Source: Phalacrocorax aristotelis (taxonomy: Eukaryota; Chordata; Aves; Suliformes; Phalacrocoracidae). From it: a DNA stretch of 64,000 nt. Below are positions 1-12,128 of this stretch, in pieces (positions within the stretch are counted from its first letter, which is position 1; every line of letters begins with the position of its first letter). The position numbers were made by a program, and so were the translations under genes. Under the pieces are notes generated by a model. That model worked only from the letters and a program-made list of their open reading frames with translations. It had not been told where the DNA came from and did not search any database. The stretch is taken from assembly GCF_949628215.1 (NCBI RefSeq), contig NC_134281.1, positions 11,480,501 through 11,544,500 on the forward strand, written 5' to 3'.

Positions 1-765
1 TGAGTGTAACTGGGACAGCTGCTGGGAACGCGGATGAAGTAGCCTCAAGCGCTTTCTCTGCCCAAGGGAGAAATAAGGCCAATATATGATCTTCCAGGTG
101 AACTGCTTCCACCTGCTGACTCTGCAGTAAAAAAGACAACATCACTGCAAGAAAGCTTTGCATTTGCTGAATTACCAGCTTCTGGCCCCAAGAAAAGCTT
201 TCCTGAAGATTTCCCCTCTCCTTCCCCTGCCACCCCTGCCCTGCAGTGGGGATGGGCACAGCAACGCAGCACAGACCTCGCATCCGTCCAGTGCCTTGTG
301 CTCTGCAGCAGCCAGCCCTGGGGTTTGGAAGGCAGCGTAACCCTCCCATAGTAGCTGTTAATGTGGCTAGGGACCTGCAGGGAGGGGCTGAGCCAAGCAT
401 TCTGGAGCTGCTCATGTCCTGGAGCTTACATCCCTTAACTATTGTTCCAGATAAAGTAACTGTCAGTTCTGATTCATATAAACTTGTAACTATTCTGAAT
501 CCTGCTGATTTTTTGGCTCAGAAACAGCCTGTGGAGCAAAATGCCGTAAGGGAGCTCCTGTCTGTGTAAAAGGCTGGTGCTTGCTGTCCCGAGCATGCTG
601 CCTTTAGTTTTCATTTATTTTTGAGGGATTTCTATTTTGGGCAAGGGAGGGGCTGTGTTTGTTCCCTTTCCTTTTGGCGCTCAGCTCTCAGGAGGCTTCC
701 TAGTGAGAAGAAGTCACTGCAGACCCCAAAGGCACCTCATAGCCTCTGTTTCCCTGGGGATTAGA
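1..765 (+). other. LHFPL4 intron, left part
   Basis: The stretch lies upstream of the LHFPL4 exon at 6711 and left of a CR1 insertion. I see no splice-flanked coding segment, and the short open frames here resemble no protein I know. It is assigned to the LHFPL4 intron only because the next exon begins inside a codon and needs an upstream coding exon that is absent from the window. Confidence 0.6.
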
Positions 766-2465
766 GAATAATAGAACCATAGAATTGTTTAGGTTGGAAA
801 ATACCTTTAAGATCATCAAGTCCACCACTAAACCATGTTCCTAAACGCCATGTCTACACATCTTTTAAATACCTCCAGGGATTGTGACTCAACCACTTCC
901 CTGGGCAGCCTGTTCCAGTGCTTGACAACCCTTTCAGTAAAGAAATTTCTCCTAATATCCAATCTAAACCTCCCCTGATGCAGCTTCAGGCCATTTCACC
1001 CATGTCCTGTAACTTGGGAGAAGAGACCAACACCCACCTCACTACAACCTCCTCTCACTTAGTTGTAGAGAGTGATAAGGTCTCCCTCAGCCTCCTTTTC
1101 TCCAGACTAAACAACCCCAGCTCCCTCAGCCGCTCCTCATAAGACTTGTTCTCTAGACCCTTCACCAGCTTTGTTGCCCTTCTCTGGACACGCTCCAGCA
1201 CCTCCACGTCCCTCTTGCCGTGAGGGGCCCAAAACTGAACACAGTACTCGAGGTGCAGCCTCACCAGTGCCGAGTACAGGGGCACGATCACTTCCCTACT
1301 CCTGATGGCCATGCTATTCCTGATACAAGCCAGGATGCCGTTGGCCTTCTTGGCCACCTGGCCACGCTGCTGGCTCATGTTCAGCCGGCTGTCAACCAAC
1401 ACCCCCAGGTCCTTCTCTGCTGGGCAGCTCTCCAGCCACTCCTCCCCAAGCCTGTAGCGTTTCATGGGGTTGTTGTGGCCCAAGTGCAGGACCCGGCACT
1501 TGGCCTTGTTAAACCTTATACAGTTGACCTCGGCCCATCGATCCAGCCTGTCCAGGTCCCTCTGCAGAGCCTTCCTACCCTCGAGCAGATCAACACTCCT
1601 GCCCAATTTGGTGTCATCCACAAACTGACCGAGGGTGCACTCGATCCCCTCATCCAGATCATTGATAAAGATATAAAACAGAACTGGCCCCAAAACTGAG
1701 CCCTGGAGAACCCTGTTCATGACCAGCTGCCAACTGGATTTAGCTCTATTCACCGCAACTCTCTGGGCTTGGCCATCCAGCCAGTTTTTTACCCAACAAA
1801 GAATACACCCGTCCAAGCCATGAGCTGCCAGCTTCTCTAGGAGGATGCTGTGGGAAACGGTGTCAAAAGCTTTACTAAATTCCAGGTAGACAACATCCCC
1901 AGCCTTTCCCTCATCCACTAGGTGGGTTACCTGGTAACAGGAGGAGATCAGGTTGGTCAAGCAGGACCTGCCTTTCGCAAACCCATGCTAATTGGGCCTG
2001 ATCCCCTGGTAGTCCTCATTGTGCTGTGTGGTGGCACTCAAGATGATCTGCTCCATAATCTTCCCTGGCACTGAGGTCCGGCTGACAGGCCTGTAGTTCC
2101 CCAGATCCTCCTTCTGGCCCTTCTTGTAGATGTGCATCACATTTGCTAACCTCCAGTCAACTGGGAGCTCCCCAGTTAGCCAGGACTGATGATAAAGGAT
2201 GGGAAGTGGCTTGGTGAGCGCTTCTGCCAGCTCCCTCAGTCCCCTTGGGTGGATCCCATCCGGACCCATAGTCTTGTGTGTGTCTAAGTGGTGTACTGGC
2301 CACTAACCAATTCCCCTGAGATTATGGGGGCTTCATTCTGCTCCCTGTCCTTGTCTTGCAGCTCAGGGGGCTGGGTACCTGGAGAACAACTAGTCTTAGT
2401 ATTAAAGACTGAGGCTAAGAAAGCATTGAGTACTTAAGGCATTAAGTACCTCAGCCTTTTGCTCA
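766..2465 (-). mobile_element. CR1 LINE, 5'-truncated, reverse-transcriptase part
   Basis: This is a CR1 non-LTR retrotransposon on the minus strand. The 3' end at about 766-800 has the typical tail, seen on the plus strand as repeated AGAATCATAGAA-like units. Minus-strand frames at 1988-2269 and 1055-1960 encode the CR1 reverse transcriptase: fingers region with NYRPVS, then GSVLGP, then the catalytic FVDD in place of the more usual FADD, then the thumb. A stop codon at 1988-1990 divides the domain; the second frame continues in phase, so this looks like a nonsense change rather than a frameshift. The endonuclease part is missing and the left part of the element is 5' truncated, as is usual for CR1. 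The 5' boundary near 2465 is approximate. The copy is dead and lies inside the LHFPL4 intron in antisense orientation to that gene. Confidence 0.93.
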
Positions 2466-5400
2466 GGGGCTGGTGTGCAGTGCCCAGGGGCACCATGTCA
2501 GAGATCCCCAGTGGGGACCCCTGATGTGCCATCAGCATCATGGCGAGCGGCTGTGGGCACAGGGGAGGATATGGCACCTACAGGTTCCTCCCCTTCAGCA
2601 CAGGTAGATGTGAGGGGCTGGGGGCTGGGGTGGGGTGTGTCACCGAAATGCTGGCAGAGAGGCCTGACTGCGGTGAAGGTGAGAGTGATGTGCACGAGGG
2701 CAGGGGCCAGCCAGCTTGCTGAACCCAAGGGAAGGCGAGCCACTGCCCATGGGGCCAAACACCTTGCTGTCCCGAAGCCAGGTGTAACAAGCCCCTTTAG
2801 GACCTAGCAGTTGCTGGTTTTCCCCCAGTTACCCCCACATTTTCTAGTTTTCAGTCCCTTGAGCGATGCCCTCTGGGCCAGTGCTCAGGGGGAAGGCCAT
2901 GTCGCTCAGCTGCAGGGCATGTCCTTAACCCCTTCCACCCATGGCAGGTGAGAGCAGTAAAAGCCAGTCTTCACCCAAAGCTGCAAACTTAACTAGACAG
3001 CAAAAGTGATTAAAAATCACATTTGAATCCTGCAGGTGCAACTGCACAGGACTGGGGCAGCACCAGGATAACCCTTGTACTTGATGAACACACAGGTTAC
3101 TCAGACAGTCCAAATTAGCAAATTCATCTTCTACCAGGGGATGTTACCCTGCCAGGAAGAGCTGCCTCATCTCTCCCTGCTAAAATCTTGCTCCAGTGCT
3201 GCAGCCTGAGTGATAACATTGATCTCCCTTCAACTAATTTCTTTTGCAAGGATATCAAAAACCCTTGAGATGGCCATTTCATTTCTAGGTGACCCTGGCA
3301 AGGCGCCACCAAGGAGTGGGAAGCCATGAACCAGCTGCAAAACCAAGCCAAAAAATGCTGGTTTCCCTGGGGCCAGAGCTCCAGCCCCAGCCCCAGCAGG
3401 ATCCCGCGGGCTGTTGTGAAAACTGCAGCCAGTTTGTCCTCCCTCTGCGTACACCCTGCCCCGGTGATGACCGAAATGCCCAGTCCCAAATCCATCTGTC
3501 CAACTGGGAAAACTCTGGAAGAGGAAGTTGGAGCCTGGGAGGGAAGGATGGCAGCTGTGGGGCTTGATGAAGCGGCTGGCTGTCCTCGGTGCACCAGCAG
3601 TGGGGACTGGCACCACACCCTCAGAAGAACAGGAATTAAAACCAAAATGGATTATATGCATGATTTTTTTGCTTTTTAATAGTCTGTTGTAGGAGTCATC
3701 GCTTGGTGTTTTTCATGGGGTTTCAAGGTGTAGAAATAGGCTGTTTTAAACAAAATCCAACATTTTTCTGCAGGTCCACAAGGGACCTCGGGGTGTTTGG
3801 AGACAGGTGCTGGCAGAAGGGTGCTGTGGGCAGAGGGATGGGCAGGCCGAGCCCCGGCCTTGTGCCCCTTGGACCTGCTGTGAGGGGTTGTTGAAAAGGG
3901 CAGTGCTGAGGCCTGTTGATCCTGTGGGGATCGCCTCCTTCTTCTTGTTCTGCGCTTCAATGTCGCTCCTTGCTGCGGGCATGGGAAGGTGTTTCCAGGA
4001 CATGGGTTGGCCTGGGGACTTGCAGAAAAGGGAATTGATTGTGACAGAGCAGAGGACTCGGCTTACTTCTGGGAACACGTAGGACAGATGGGAAGAGGAG
4101 AGCACTGCTCTGCTCTTTGCTGGGAAGGGACCTGTCTTCGGTGGCATGTCCCCACCATGGCCGCTTCCCGGGGATCTGCACAGCAGTGAGGGGCTCGTGG
4201 GAACAGGCCGGTTGCCCTCAGGCAGAGGTGTTTGAGTGTGCATGGTGGCTTGGGAGCAATCCTTTGCCCTGGTAGTAAATTTGTGGTTTAATTCTCTGGG
4301 GCAAACAGGGGCTGTGAGATCTTGGGCAGAGCTCCTCGGGCTGTTCCGTGGGCCAGGACACAGGGTCCCCTTGCCCCGCTGCCAGCACAGAGCGTGCACG
4401 TGGGGAGAGGAGGAGCCAGGGCAGGCAGGTACCAGCTAGAGCCAGCACCGGTGGTCCTGGCAGCAGTCATTGCTGCCTGTCTGCCGTGGCTGTGTTGTGA
4501 CAACCTGCTGCACTGGTAGCTCACGTGCTCTGTGTTTTTCCCATAACTTTTGCCTTAAACTGTGTCTCTCGTGTCCTCCATGAGTGCCATAGCCCTCCAG
4601 CATATTAATCGACTGCCTCCTGCATCACTGCCCCATCCTGCCATGTTTGGGACCTGCCAGTGTCCTTGGAGGACCTCACCATTGCAGCCTGTGGTGTTTG
4701 CAGAGCAGCAAGCTCTCAGCAAGCTCCTGCTTCACCCAGGCAGCCGGATCCACCTGGAGCCCAAATAAATGCTCAGAAATGCAGAGGAAATACTGATGCT
4801 CACAGAGTCCAGGGAAAGAGACAGGGGCTGCTGTTCTGCTCCTGCAAAGGACTGACCAAGGGCCATGAACAAAAGCTGGGAGCCAGCCTGAATCCCTGCT
4901 GATGCAGGTAAAATTGGCACCTGATTTTTTTTTTTAACTTAAATTTGCCTTCGCTTACAGCCCTGTTCTCTTCTGGGCTGAGAGGAGCTGTTGCCGAGGG
5001 CTGCTGCCCACCCAGGCAGCTGGAGTGCTGGCCTTGCTGCTCACCGTGCTTTCCTCTGGCCTCACTGTGCTTTTCTCCGCCTCACCAAATTCAGCAGAGC
5101 CATTATAGCAGTGCCCATTTCCACACTGGGTCATGTCAGCCTGACCAGTGCCATGGGGGCAAAACCCCACCCTTGCCAGGGGTGGCCACAGAGCACCTTA
5201 GCATTTTTTGCAGTTTCACTGCACCAGGAACTTAGTGGGGTCTTAAAATCCTCTCGGCATCTCTGCTGCCCCACGGAGAGTCCCTGGCACAGGCCTGTCA
5301 TCCCTCCTCGCTTTTGATTCAGTCACTCAGCTGAACTAAATGGCATCTAGCTTGACGGTGCCCAGGTTAGCGGGCAGGCCAGGTTGCTGCTCCCCAGTTA

Positions 5401-6710
5401 CCGTGCAGTGTATGGTGTCAGTGCTGATTATGTTTCCTTCCAGAGGGGATGGTTTTGGGTTGGTCTGGTCCCAGTGGACAGGGAGTTCCCCCAGATGTGG
5501 CTATTATTGGCTGGGAGTCCCTGGTGATGGTGTGTTGGGAGATGCTGGCTTGCTGGTTCCTCACACGTGCACTGTGCTCTGCAGCTGTGCCGTGCCGGGG
5601 TGGCATGGGGGCTGTGTACGGTGGTAAATCAGCTTGCAGAGCTTGCCTCTGTCTTCTGAGATGCTTTTTCCAAGCAGGTTTGTAGTGTGGATGGAGAAGG
5701 CAGGCAGAGGCCAGGCAGCAGCTGGTGGGCGGTATTATGTGCCACCGTATGGGCTGCTGACAGCGACTCACCTTGACATCCCTGCCCTTTCCCACGAGAG
5801 TGGACGGTGCAGCTCATCAGGATGCCAGGGCCATGCCAAGTCCTGGTGCGATGCCCTGTGCTCACTTGCCCCCCTTCCTGGGACTTCCCTTCCCCACCAA
5901 GAGCAGCTAAAAGCGCAGGTCAGCACCCCAAGAGCTAGCCAGGAGTTGCTGCCACAGCAGCACTCATGCCCAGCAGGGTTGGGAGGTACTTGTTGCTTAT
6001 GTGGGCAGAAGCCTCTCAGGTCTTGCCTAACCTGGGACAAAAATACTCACAGCATACCCCAGCTTCTCTACAATGTCATTAATACTTTTAGCCTTACCAG
6101 CTGATGTGGGATGAGGAGCTTTTGCACTGGCTGTAGTTAGAAAAACCATTGCCTCCTGACGTTGACAGTCACAGTCTTTGTCTCAGCATTTCCCTTCCCG
6201 TTCATCCTGGTGCTCCCTGATGTCTCCCTGCTCAGCAAAGGGTGCACGGGTTGGAGGCACGCTGAGCAATTGAGTCCCCACCCCGGGCATGGTGCTTGCA
6301 GGGCTGCGAGGTGGTTAGATGTGGGTGCTTCCAGGGATGATGACCCTCTTGGCAGGCAGCATCCCTCCCTGCAGCATGCTGGTAGCTCCTGCCCACGGGC
6401 AGGGAGCCTGTGGCGTTGAGGAAAGCCTGTGGGGAACCACTGATCCTGTGGCTCATGCGCAAAGAAACCGAGCCCCTGATGTCCCCATTTGCGCGTGGGC
6501 CAGGTTTGGGGCAACCACATGCAAACACAGTCTCTGGGGCTGCCAGGGCAGTGGTGGCTATCACCCGCTGTGCTACCTGCTTGTTGTGGGGCACGGTGGG
6601 CTCCCAGTTGGGGCACAGGCTGCTCTCAGGCACTGGCCGGGGAGTTCAGCACCCAGCACTGCCACCCCTGTGTCCCCTCTGATGCCCCTGCCTCCTCTCC
6701 CCTCCTGCAG
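2466..6710 (+). other. LHFPL4 intron, right part
   Basis: This is GC-rich intronic sequence running from the CR1 copy to the acceptor CTCCTGCAG ending at 6710. Many medium-length open frames occur on both strands, but they follow from the high GC content and show no known domain and no paired splice sites. I see no RNA gene or repeat array. Confidence 0.65.
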
Positions 6711-6947
6711 CGCTCTGCCTGGTGTTGGGCTGCATGATCTTTCCTGATGGCTGGGATGCAGAGACCATACGGGACATGTGTGGGGAAAAGACAGGGAAGT
6801 ACTCCCTGGGTGACTGCTCCGTGCGCTGGGCTTATATCCTGGCCATCATCGGAATCCTCAACGCCCTCATCCTTTCCTTCCTGGCCTTTGTCCTCGGCAA
6901 CCGGCAGAATGACCTGCTGCACGAGGAGCTCAAGACAGAGAGCAAAG
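6711..6947 (+). CDS. LHFPL4: LHFPL4 exon, TM3 end and TM4
   Basis: This 237-bp exon lies between the acceptor CTCCTGCAG and the donor AAAG before GTGAGT. It begins with two bases of an alanine codon and ends with one base of the aspartate codon that is finished at 7168. It encodes the conserved PDGWDAETIRDMC loop and the most hydrophobic helix of the protein, TM4. Confidence 0.95.
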
Positions 6948-7217
6948 GTGAGTGCCGTGCTGCCGGGGGTCCGGGGGCCCCGTGCCACGGTCCTGGGGAG
7001 GATCCTGGGTGGGAATAGCCTGGGGGACTCAGCCCCTCTGGCAGCCTGCAGCCGGGCAAGGGTCCCATGGGCTTAACTGTCACCTGCAAAGCGAGGCAGG
7101 CTGGGCAGTTTGGGAGCGGGCTGCCAAGCCCCTGCCCTGCCTGATGCTCTCTTTTCTGTTTCCACAGATTTTGTCGGCACAGCGGTAAGTCCTGAGTGTC
7201 GCTGTCCCACCCCCTAG
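6711..7217 (+). CDS. LHFPL4: LHFPL4, C-terminal part (exons 6711-6947 and 7168-7217)
   Basis: LHFPL4 (GARLH4) is a four-pass membrane protein of the lipoma HMGIC fusion partner-like family. From family knowledge, it binds GABA-A receptors and neuroligin-2 and is needed for inhibitory synapse assembly. The window holds only the last third. Exon 6711-6947 encodes the end of TM3 (ALCLVLGCMIFPDGW), the last extracellular loop with two cysteines (DMCGEK and GDCSVRW), TM4 (about WAYILAIIGILNALILSFLA) and the start of the cytosolic tail. The exon starts at codon position 2, has an AG acceptor and ends AAAG before GTGAGT. The next exon completes a GAT codon and gives DFVGTA. Two endings are possible: reading through to the TAG at 7215, or splicing at 7184 to 7425 with a TAA at 7431. 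The sequence matches LHFPL4 as I recall it better than LHFPL3, which has a different tail. Synteny with SETD5 supports this call. Confidence 0.93.
7168..7184 (+). CDS. LHFPL4: LHFPL4 17-nt micro-exon or start of the last exon
   Basis: A good acceptor (TTTCCACAG) precedes 7168. Seventeen bases later lies a perfect donor, GCG before GTAAGT. If that donor is used, the segment is a 17-nt micro-exon joined to 7425, and the protein ends DFVGTARI. If it is ignored, the frame runs on through VSPECRCPTP to a TAG at 7215-7217. I recall a read-through-like VSS at this point in the human tail, which would favour the unspliced form, but I cannot confirm it here. Confidence 0.75.
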
Positions 7218-7424
7218 CCCTGACCATGCGGTGTGTCTGGGTGTGACCCTGCTGGGTGGCCCCACATGGGACGGGCAGTGAGGGGACCCTGGCTGTGTGG
7301 GGCAGCGGGGCTGGGGGCAGGGGGGAAGGGAGGCAGCTGGGATAGGGGCAGGCATGCGCATGGCATGTGCTGGCGGCACGATGGCGGAGCCAGGCCTGCC
7401 CGACCCACTGTGCTCTCCCTACAG

Positions 7425-8680
7425 AGGATATAAGGCCAAGTGCCTGCAGCAGGACCCTCTCTCCGCGGCTGGCAGCCTGGGTGCTCCCTCCCTGTCCTGC
7501 CCTTCATCTGCTGCCAGCGGCCACGCAGCGTCCCACGCCGCCCCGGGCCCTTCTGCCCGCACCGGGGACACGCCGGCCGCCTGCCGCATCCACAGCCACC
7601 TCCATGTCCACGCCGGCACCGCCATCCCATGTGCCCTGCCAGCTCCACACCTCCCGCTGCCCGTGGGCCACCACCCGGGGAGGATGCCCCAAACTTGCTT
7701 CGTTCGAGAACAGCATCCAACTGTGGTTTTGTTTCGAGGAAAGAACAGTCTCAGAGTTTTTAACAGATTTCTACATCCCCAGGACTCCTGACCCGCTGCC
7801 TCCCACCCAAACGCACACCCAGTGATGCCCCGCGCCGGCTGCTCCAGGCCCCAGCCTCCTCCCCGCTCCCATTTTGTACAGCTCCGAGATCGTCTCCACA
7901 ACTGGGGGACCCGGTGGCCAGGACGGGGCCCAACCCCTACTTTTACGTGTAAATTCATATTCTCTATACAGGGTAAAGTGACTTGAGCCCCCATCTCCCC
8001 CTGTCCTGGGAGCCTGGCCTCAGGACATGGTGTTTCCTGGCGCAAGGCCAGGGCCGCAGGCTGCTGCTTGCTCCCCCCCAGCGCGGGGACCGCAGGGGCC
8101 TCACTGCCGCTGGCTGCTGGGACACACGACTCGTGCCGCCTCCGCTGAATGTAAGCCCTGGTAAGTGGGAGCAGCTGAACATGCAAACACCCCCTGGGCG
8201 GGCACAGGAGGACCCCCCCCACCAGCCTCCTCCCAGAGCTGGCTGCGGGCTGTTGCCAAATGCCTTTCCCTCCCCATCCCCATACGGTGCTTTATCTCCA
8301 CTGGTAACAGCAAGGCTCTCCCTGCCACATGGTGTGGCTGGGGGCAGGCCTGGACACTCCTGCGCCCACCCCAGCATCCAAGCTGTGTCCCCTGGCTGGA
8401 CCTTGCTAGCATGTGGCGACAGCCTGGGGGGAGCCAGTGGCAGCTCCCAGGGCGGTGCTGAGCCCGGCAGCCTCCGACCACGACCCAGCCTCAATCGCAC
8501 ACACATAGCACCCAGGAGCTGGCACCGACACCCCCGGCACCCTCCCCGGCACGGGCGGCCACGGCCCAGCTGCAACTCTGCTGGCCAGACCGGTGCATGT
8601 GGGCTTCCCTGGGTCCTGGCCATGGGGGCTCAGGTCATCGCAGGCCTTGCAATGCAATAAAGTCCTCAGCACTGGCTGTG
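7425..8680 (+). other. LHFPL4: LHFPL4 3' UTR (last exon if spliced at 7425)
   Basis: The acceptor CTCCCTACAG ends at 7424. If the 17-nt exon is spliced to it, only two more codons follow before TAA at 7431-7433, and the rest is 3' UTR. The region is very GC-rich, and its long open frames on both strands are compositional. It ends at an AATAAA with GT-rich sequence just downstream. Confidence 0.7.
8656..8661 (+). promoter_or_regulatory. LHFPL4: LHFPL4 polyadenylation signal AATAAA
   Basis: This is a canonical AATAAA on the plus strand about 1.2 kb after the stop codon. It is followed within 25 bases by GT-rich sequence (TGGCTGTGTCTC), so cleavage is expected near 8680. Confidence 0.75.
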
Positions 8681-10654
8681 TCTCAGTGCGAGTAGCTGGG
8701 GGCTGTTTACAGGGCCCCCAGCTCTCCAGGGAGCGACAGGCCAAGGGGCTCGTGGGGGCCCTGGCAGAGCGGGACCTGGGTGCTGGGCGAGCTCTGGGAG
8801 CGGGGCTGAGCTGGGTGCCAGGAGCAGAGTGGGGCCCTGGGAAGGGCAGTGCCAGGCAGAGGAGCTGCTGCCAACAGGGCCAGGCTGCGGCGTGGGGAGG
8901 CTGCCGGGAAGCGGCAATGAAGAGCTCTGCAGGAACCATCGCCCAGCCTGGCAAGCTGGGTCAGCCGGGGCTGGCAGGAGCCGGTAAGTCATGCCCTGAG
9001 ACCCTGTGGGGCAGCAGTGAGGGACGGAGCCATGCCAAAACACCGGCTGGGAGCCAAAGTCACCTGGGATGGCGTGGGTGCTGGCACTCCTCTGCCTACG
9101 GCTTCCGCCAGCCACAAGCCCGGCAGCGCCCATGTCCCTGGATCGGGGCCGGCAGGAGCCCCCGTGCCTGGCCCTGGCAGCACCCGGGTCTTGCCAGCTT
9201 GTGAGTGCTGTTGCCAGTTGAATTGGAAAAAACAAAGGAAGAAACATCAGTGGAGAAAGGAATACAGTAGCTGTAATATATCTGTATTTTAGTACAAAGT
9301 TTGATACAGTGTTTCACAAAACCTTATTGAAAAATATAATTCAAACCAGACAAGCTCAGAGCCCTGTGCTGTGGGGGGGGACTGGGACGGGCTCCTCTGG
9401 GCACTGCTGATGAAGATGAGAGGGTTTGCATGGAGGTTGTTGGAGGGCCCTGTGTGGGCACCAGCCATGGCACAGCTGCATGGGGTGGGGTGAGGGGCCA
9501 GGTGGGCGCCCAAGCAGTGGCAGGGAAGGGAGGCTGGGGAGCTCGCCCTGAGCCTCTGGCTGTGCAGGCTGGCACACGAAGGGGGGGACAGCCCACAGGG
9601 AGGAAGGAGGTGGGGTGGGGGTCCCTCCCCTTCTGCTCAGCCACACATCCCCTGGGGCTGGTGAGCCACAGCACATCACAGGCAGGCTGTTGGCTTGTGG
9701 GCTGACATGGGCCAGCAGGAACCTCCTGAAATTCAAAATTCCTGCAACTACATGGACAAAAAAAAAACCCCTAAAACCCATATGGCCCCGCAGTCCAATG
9801 GCGTGCTCTGGTAGACAAGCAGGGACAGTGCCTCCTGCGCTGTGCCAGTGTCAGGGCAGCCTGGGGTCCTCTTGGACATCTGGAGAGCTTCAGCCAGCTC
9901 TGGCCTCCCCGGTATGGGACACACTTGTGGCCCTGGTGACCCCTGTGCAGGCACATGGCATGGAGAAGAGGAGGCCAAGGATGGATGGGCTTACTCAAGC
10001 CTCCAGGAGAGGAGAGTTTGTGGCTCCCCACAGCTGCCTCGGGGGAAGGTGCAGAGGAGATGGAGCCAGACTCTTCTTGTGGACACATGGGGACAGGACA
10101 AGGTACCACAGACATTCTCACATGGTGTTGGGGGAACATTTTCACAGTAGGGGCGGTCAAACACAGGAGGCGATGGGCACCTTGGATGTGCTGGCTTTGA
10201 GGATCAGCACTTGGCACACCTGGGTGACCCCGCTCCAGGCTCAGCCCATCTCAGGCTTCCTAAGGAAAAGGCAAGCAGCATCAAAACCAAAAGCCCTGGG
10301 CACCAGCACACCAGAAAACAGGTTTTGAAGTGGATATAGTAGTGCAGGGGGCATCCTCCACCCCATCTCCTCCTCAAATGAGCTTGAGCAAGGAGAAGAG
10401 CAGCAGTGCAGCCACAATCTCACAACACCAGCTAGGAGGCTCTGGGAATTTCCCTTTCCCCAGGAATGGCGGCTCCCGGAGCAGCCCCTGGCTTCACCTG
10501 AAGTGCTGGCAAAAGGGAAGCTCTGCAGGGCCACTCTGCAGGGATTCATCTACCCTTCAGGGACAGGGAGGAGAGACCAATGCGCACCCCCCTCACCCCA
10601 TGACTTGGGCACCAGTGCTGAAGGCGGTAAGGAAACAGGGACTTTCAAAAATAT
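8681..10654. other. Convergent intergenic gap between LHFPL4 and SETD5
   Basis: The gap separates the likely 3' ends of the two convergent genes. It is mostly GC-rich with long compositional open frames, for example 9615-10328 on the plus strand, that resemble no protein. An AT-rich island at about 9220-9355 stands out and may mark a distal 3' end of one of the genes. No repeat or RNA gene was recognised. Confidence 0.55.
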
Positions 10655-10674
10655 TGGTTTTCAAGTTAAGTATT

Positions 10675-10680
10675 TTTATT
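10675..10680 (-). promoter_or_regulatory. SETD5: SETD5 polyadenylation signal AATAAA
   Basis: The plus strand reads TTTATT, which is AATAAA on the gene strand. It sits in an AT-rich patch after GC-rich UTR and is followed by an A/T-rich stretch, so cleavage is expected near 10,655. Confidence 0.7.
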
Positions 10681-12076
10681 ATCAAAATTATTACATCTCT
10701 TGTGAAAGTTCAAATGTTACAGCATGGTGTAAAAACTCCACTAGAGTAAGAAGCTACAGCCCCCACGTTTCCAAGAGCTTTCCAGGGTCCCTCCCTCCTG
10801 CCCCCCTGCTGTGCCCAAAGGTGCCAGAGCCTCCAGGCAGGGCCCCCCTGGCCGCCTCCTGCTGCCCTGGCAGGGCAGAGCCTGCCTGCCCCGTGCTGCT
10901 CAGAGCACGGAAGGGGAGGCTGCACCCCCAGGGCTAAGCCGAGTGAAGTTTACACCTATTTTATACAGTATACAGACACCCAACTGCGGGGTGACAAGTT
11001 CCATCCCAACACGCTCACAGCCAGACAGTGTGAGAAAGTTACTCTTTGTTTCAATATTTTAAAAGTCTCCCCTAGGTTGAACAAACACCTGATTTCAGTT
11101 GTGAATTAGAGAAACCTGTAACAGTCCTAAAAAAAAGGAAGAAGACTGTGCATCTGGAAAGACAGGGGAGACAGACTCACAGCATTATGTTATCCAAGAG
11201 AAAGGAGAAGTTCCACTGCAGCACCAGGGATGACACCTGTCGTATATTAGCTAACCTACTATGGTTATAACTGAATATAAAATTAGATAAATAAAAACAC
11301 GCCCGATATTACAGTAAACAAGTGAGAAAGAAGCTGGCAATCGTATGGAATTGAACAGACAGCGCACTGTGTCTGGGCTGGCTCTGCTGCCACACTCGGC
11401 GGGCGAGGGCAGCTGGGAAAGACACCCTGCACTGCACAGGGCGCACCTGGCTCAGCACAGACCAGGGTCCCTGCTGAACACCTAACCACCCCGTCTGCAG
11501 CCCCTGCTCCTTGGCCAGGCAGCCCCACACGCGCCGCAGCGCCATTTTGCTTATCAGGCCCCTGGTTGCCCCCAGTGTGTCTGTGCACCGGCAGCCAGAG
11601 GCTCCCCCCGGCATGGTGGCAATGTGGCAGCGCCGCCACAGCAATGCTCCCGTTCACAGACCTGCGACGGACGTGGCGATCGCGCCCTGTCGGAGCAGCA
11701 CGCGACAGTGCATCCTGATCCTTTGCAGCGACAGGCACACGCACTCCAACCCCCCGCCCCGTGCTAGTTCACATTTGCGGAGACTCTTGTCCTGGAAAAA
11801 GCTCCGACCGTGGCAGTCATAACCCAGGCCCAAAGGCAGCTGGTGTGTGCTCGTCTGCTTGTGACTGGAATGATCGTAACGGATTAAAGCCCTCCCCAGA
11901 ACGCACTGAGAACCTGACCTATAAAGAGAGCTTTGGGATTGGAGTTCAACTTCCCCCAACGTTTTCTTTAAACTGCTTTCGTATTCAAAAAGATGTCCGC
12001 ACTGCATGAGTGACTATGGCCATGGGCACGGACAGAGACAGAGGCTGCACCACAGTCATTGCACTTGAACCATTTG

Positions 12077-12128
12077 CCTTTTTTTCTTTTTTTCTTTTTT
12101 CCTTTTTTTTTTTTCTTTTTTTTTTTTG
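12077..12128 (-). repeat. Poly-purine (A/G) tract in SETD5 3' UTR
   Basis: About 50 bases are almost pure T with a few C on the plus strand, so the gene strand is A-rich with isolated G. It is a simple-sequence tract, probably length-variable, with no coding meaning. Confidence 0.85.

Noticed and set aside
1220..1699. 159-codon plus-strand open frame
   Set aside because: It is the antisense shadow of the CR1 reverse transcriptase frame.
7419..8222. 267-codon minus-strand open frame over the LHFPL4 3' UTR
   Set aside because: It is antisense to a GC-rich UTR, with low-complexity Gly/Arg/Pro composition and no protein resemblance.
9615..10328. 237-codon plus-strand open frame between the two genes
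   Set aside because: It lies in GC-rich DNA where stop codons are rare, has no recognisable domain or splice context, and opposing frames are equally long.
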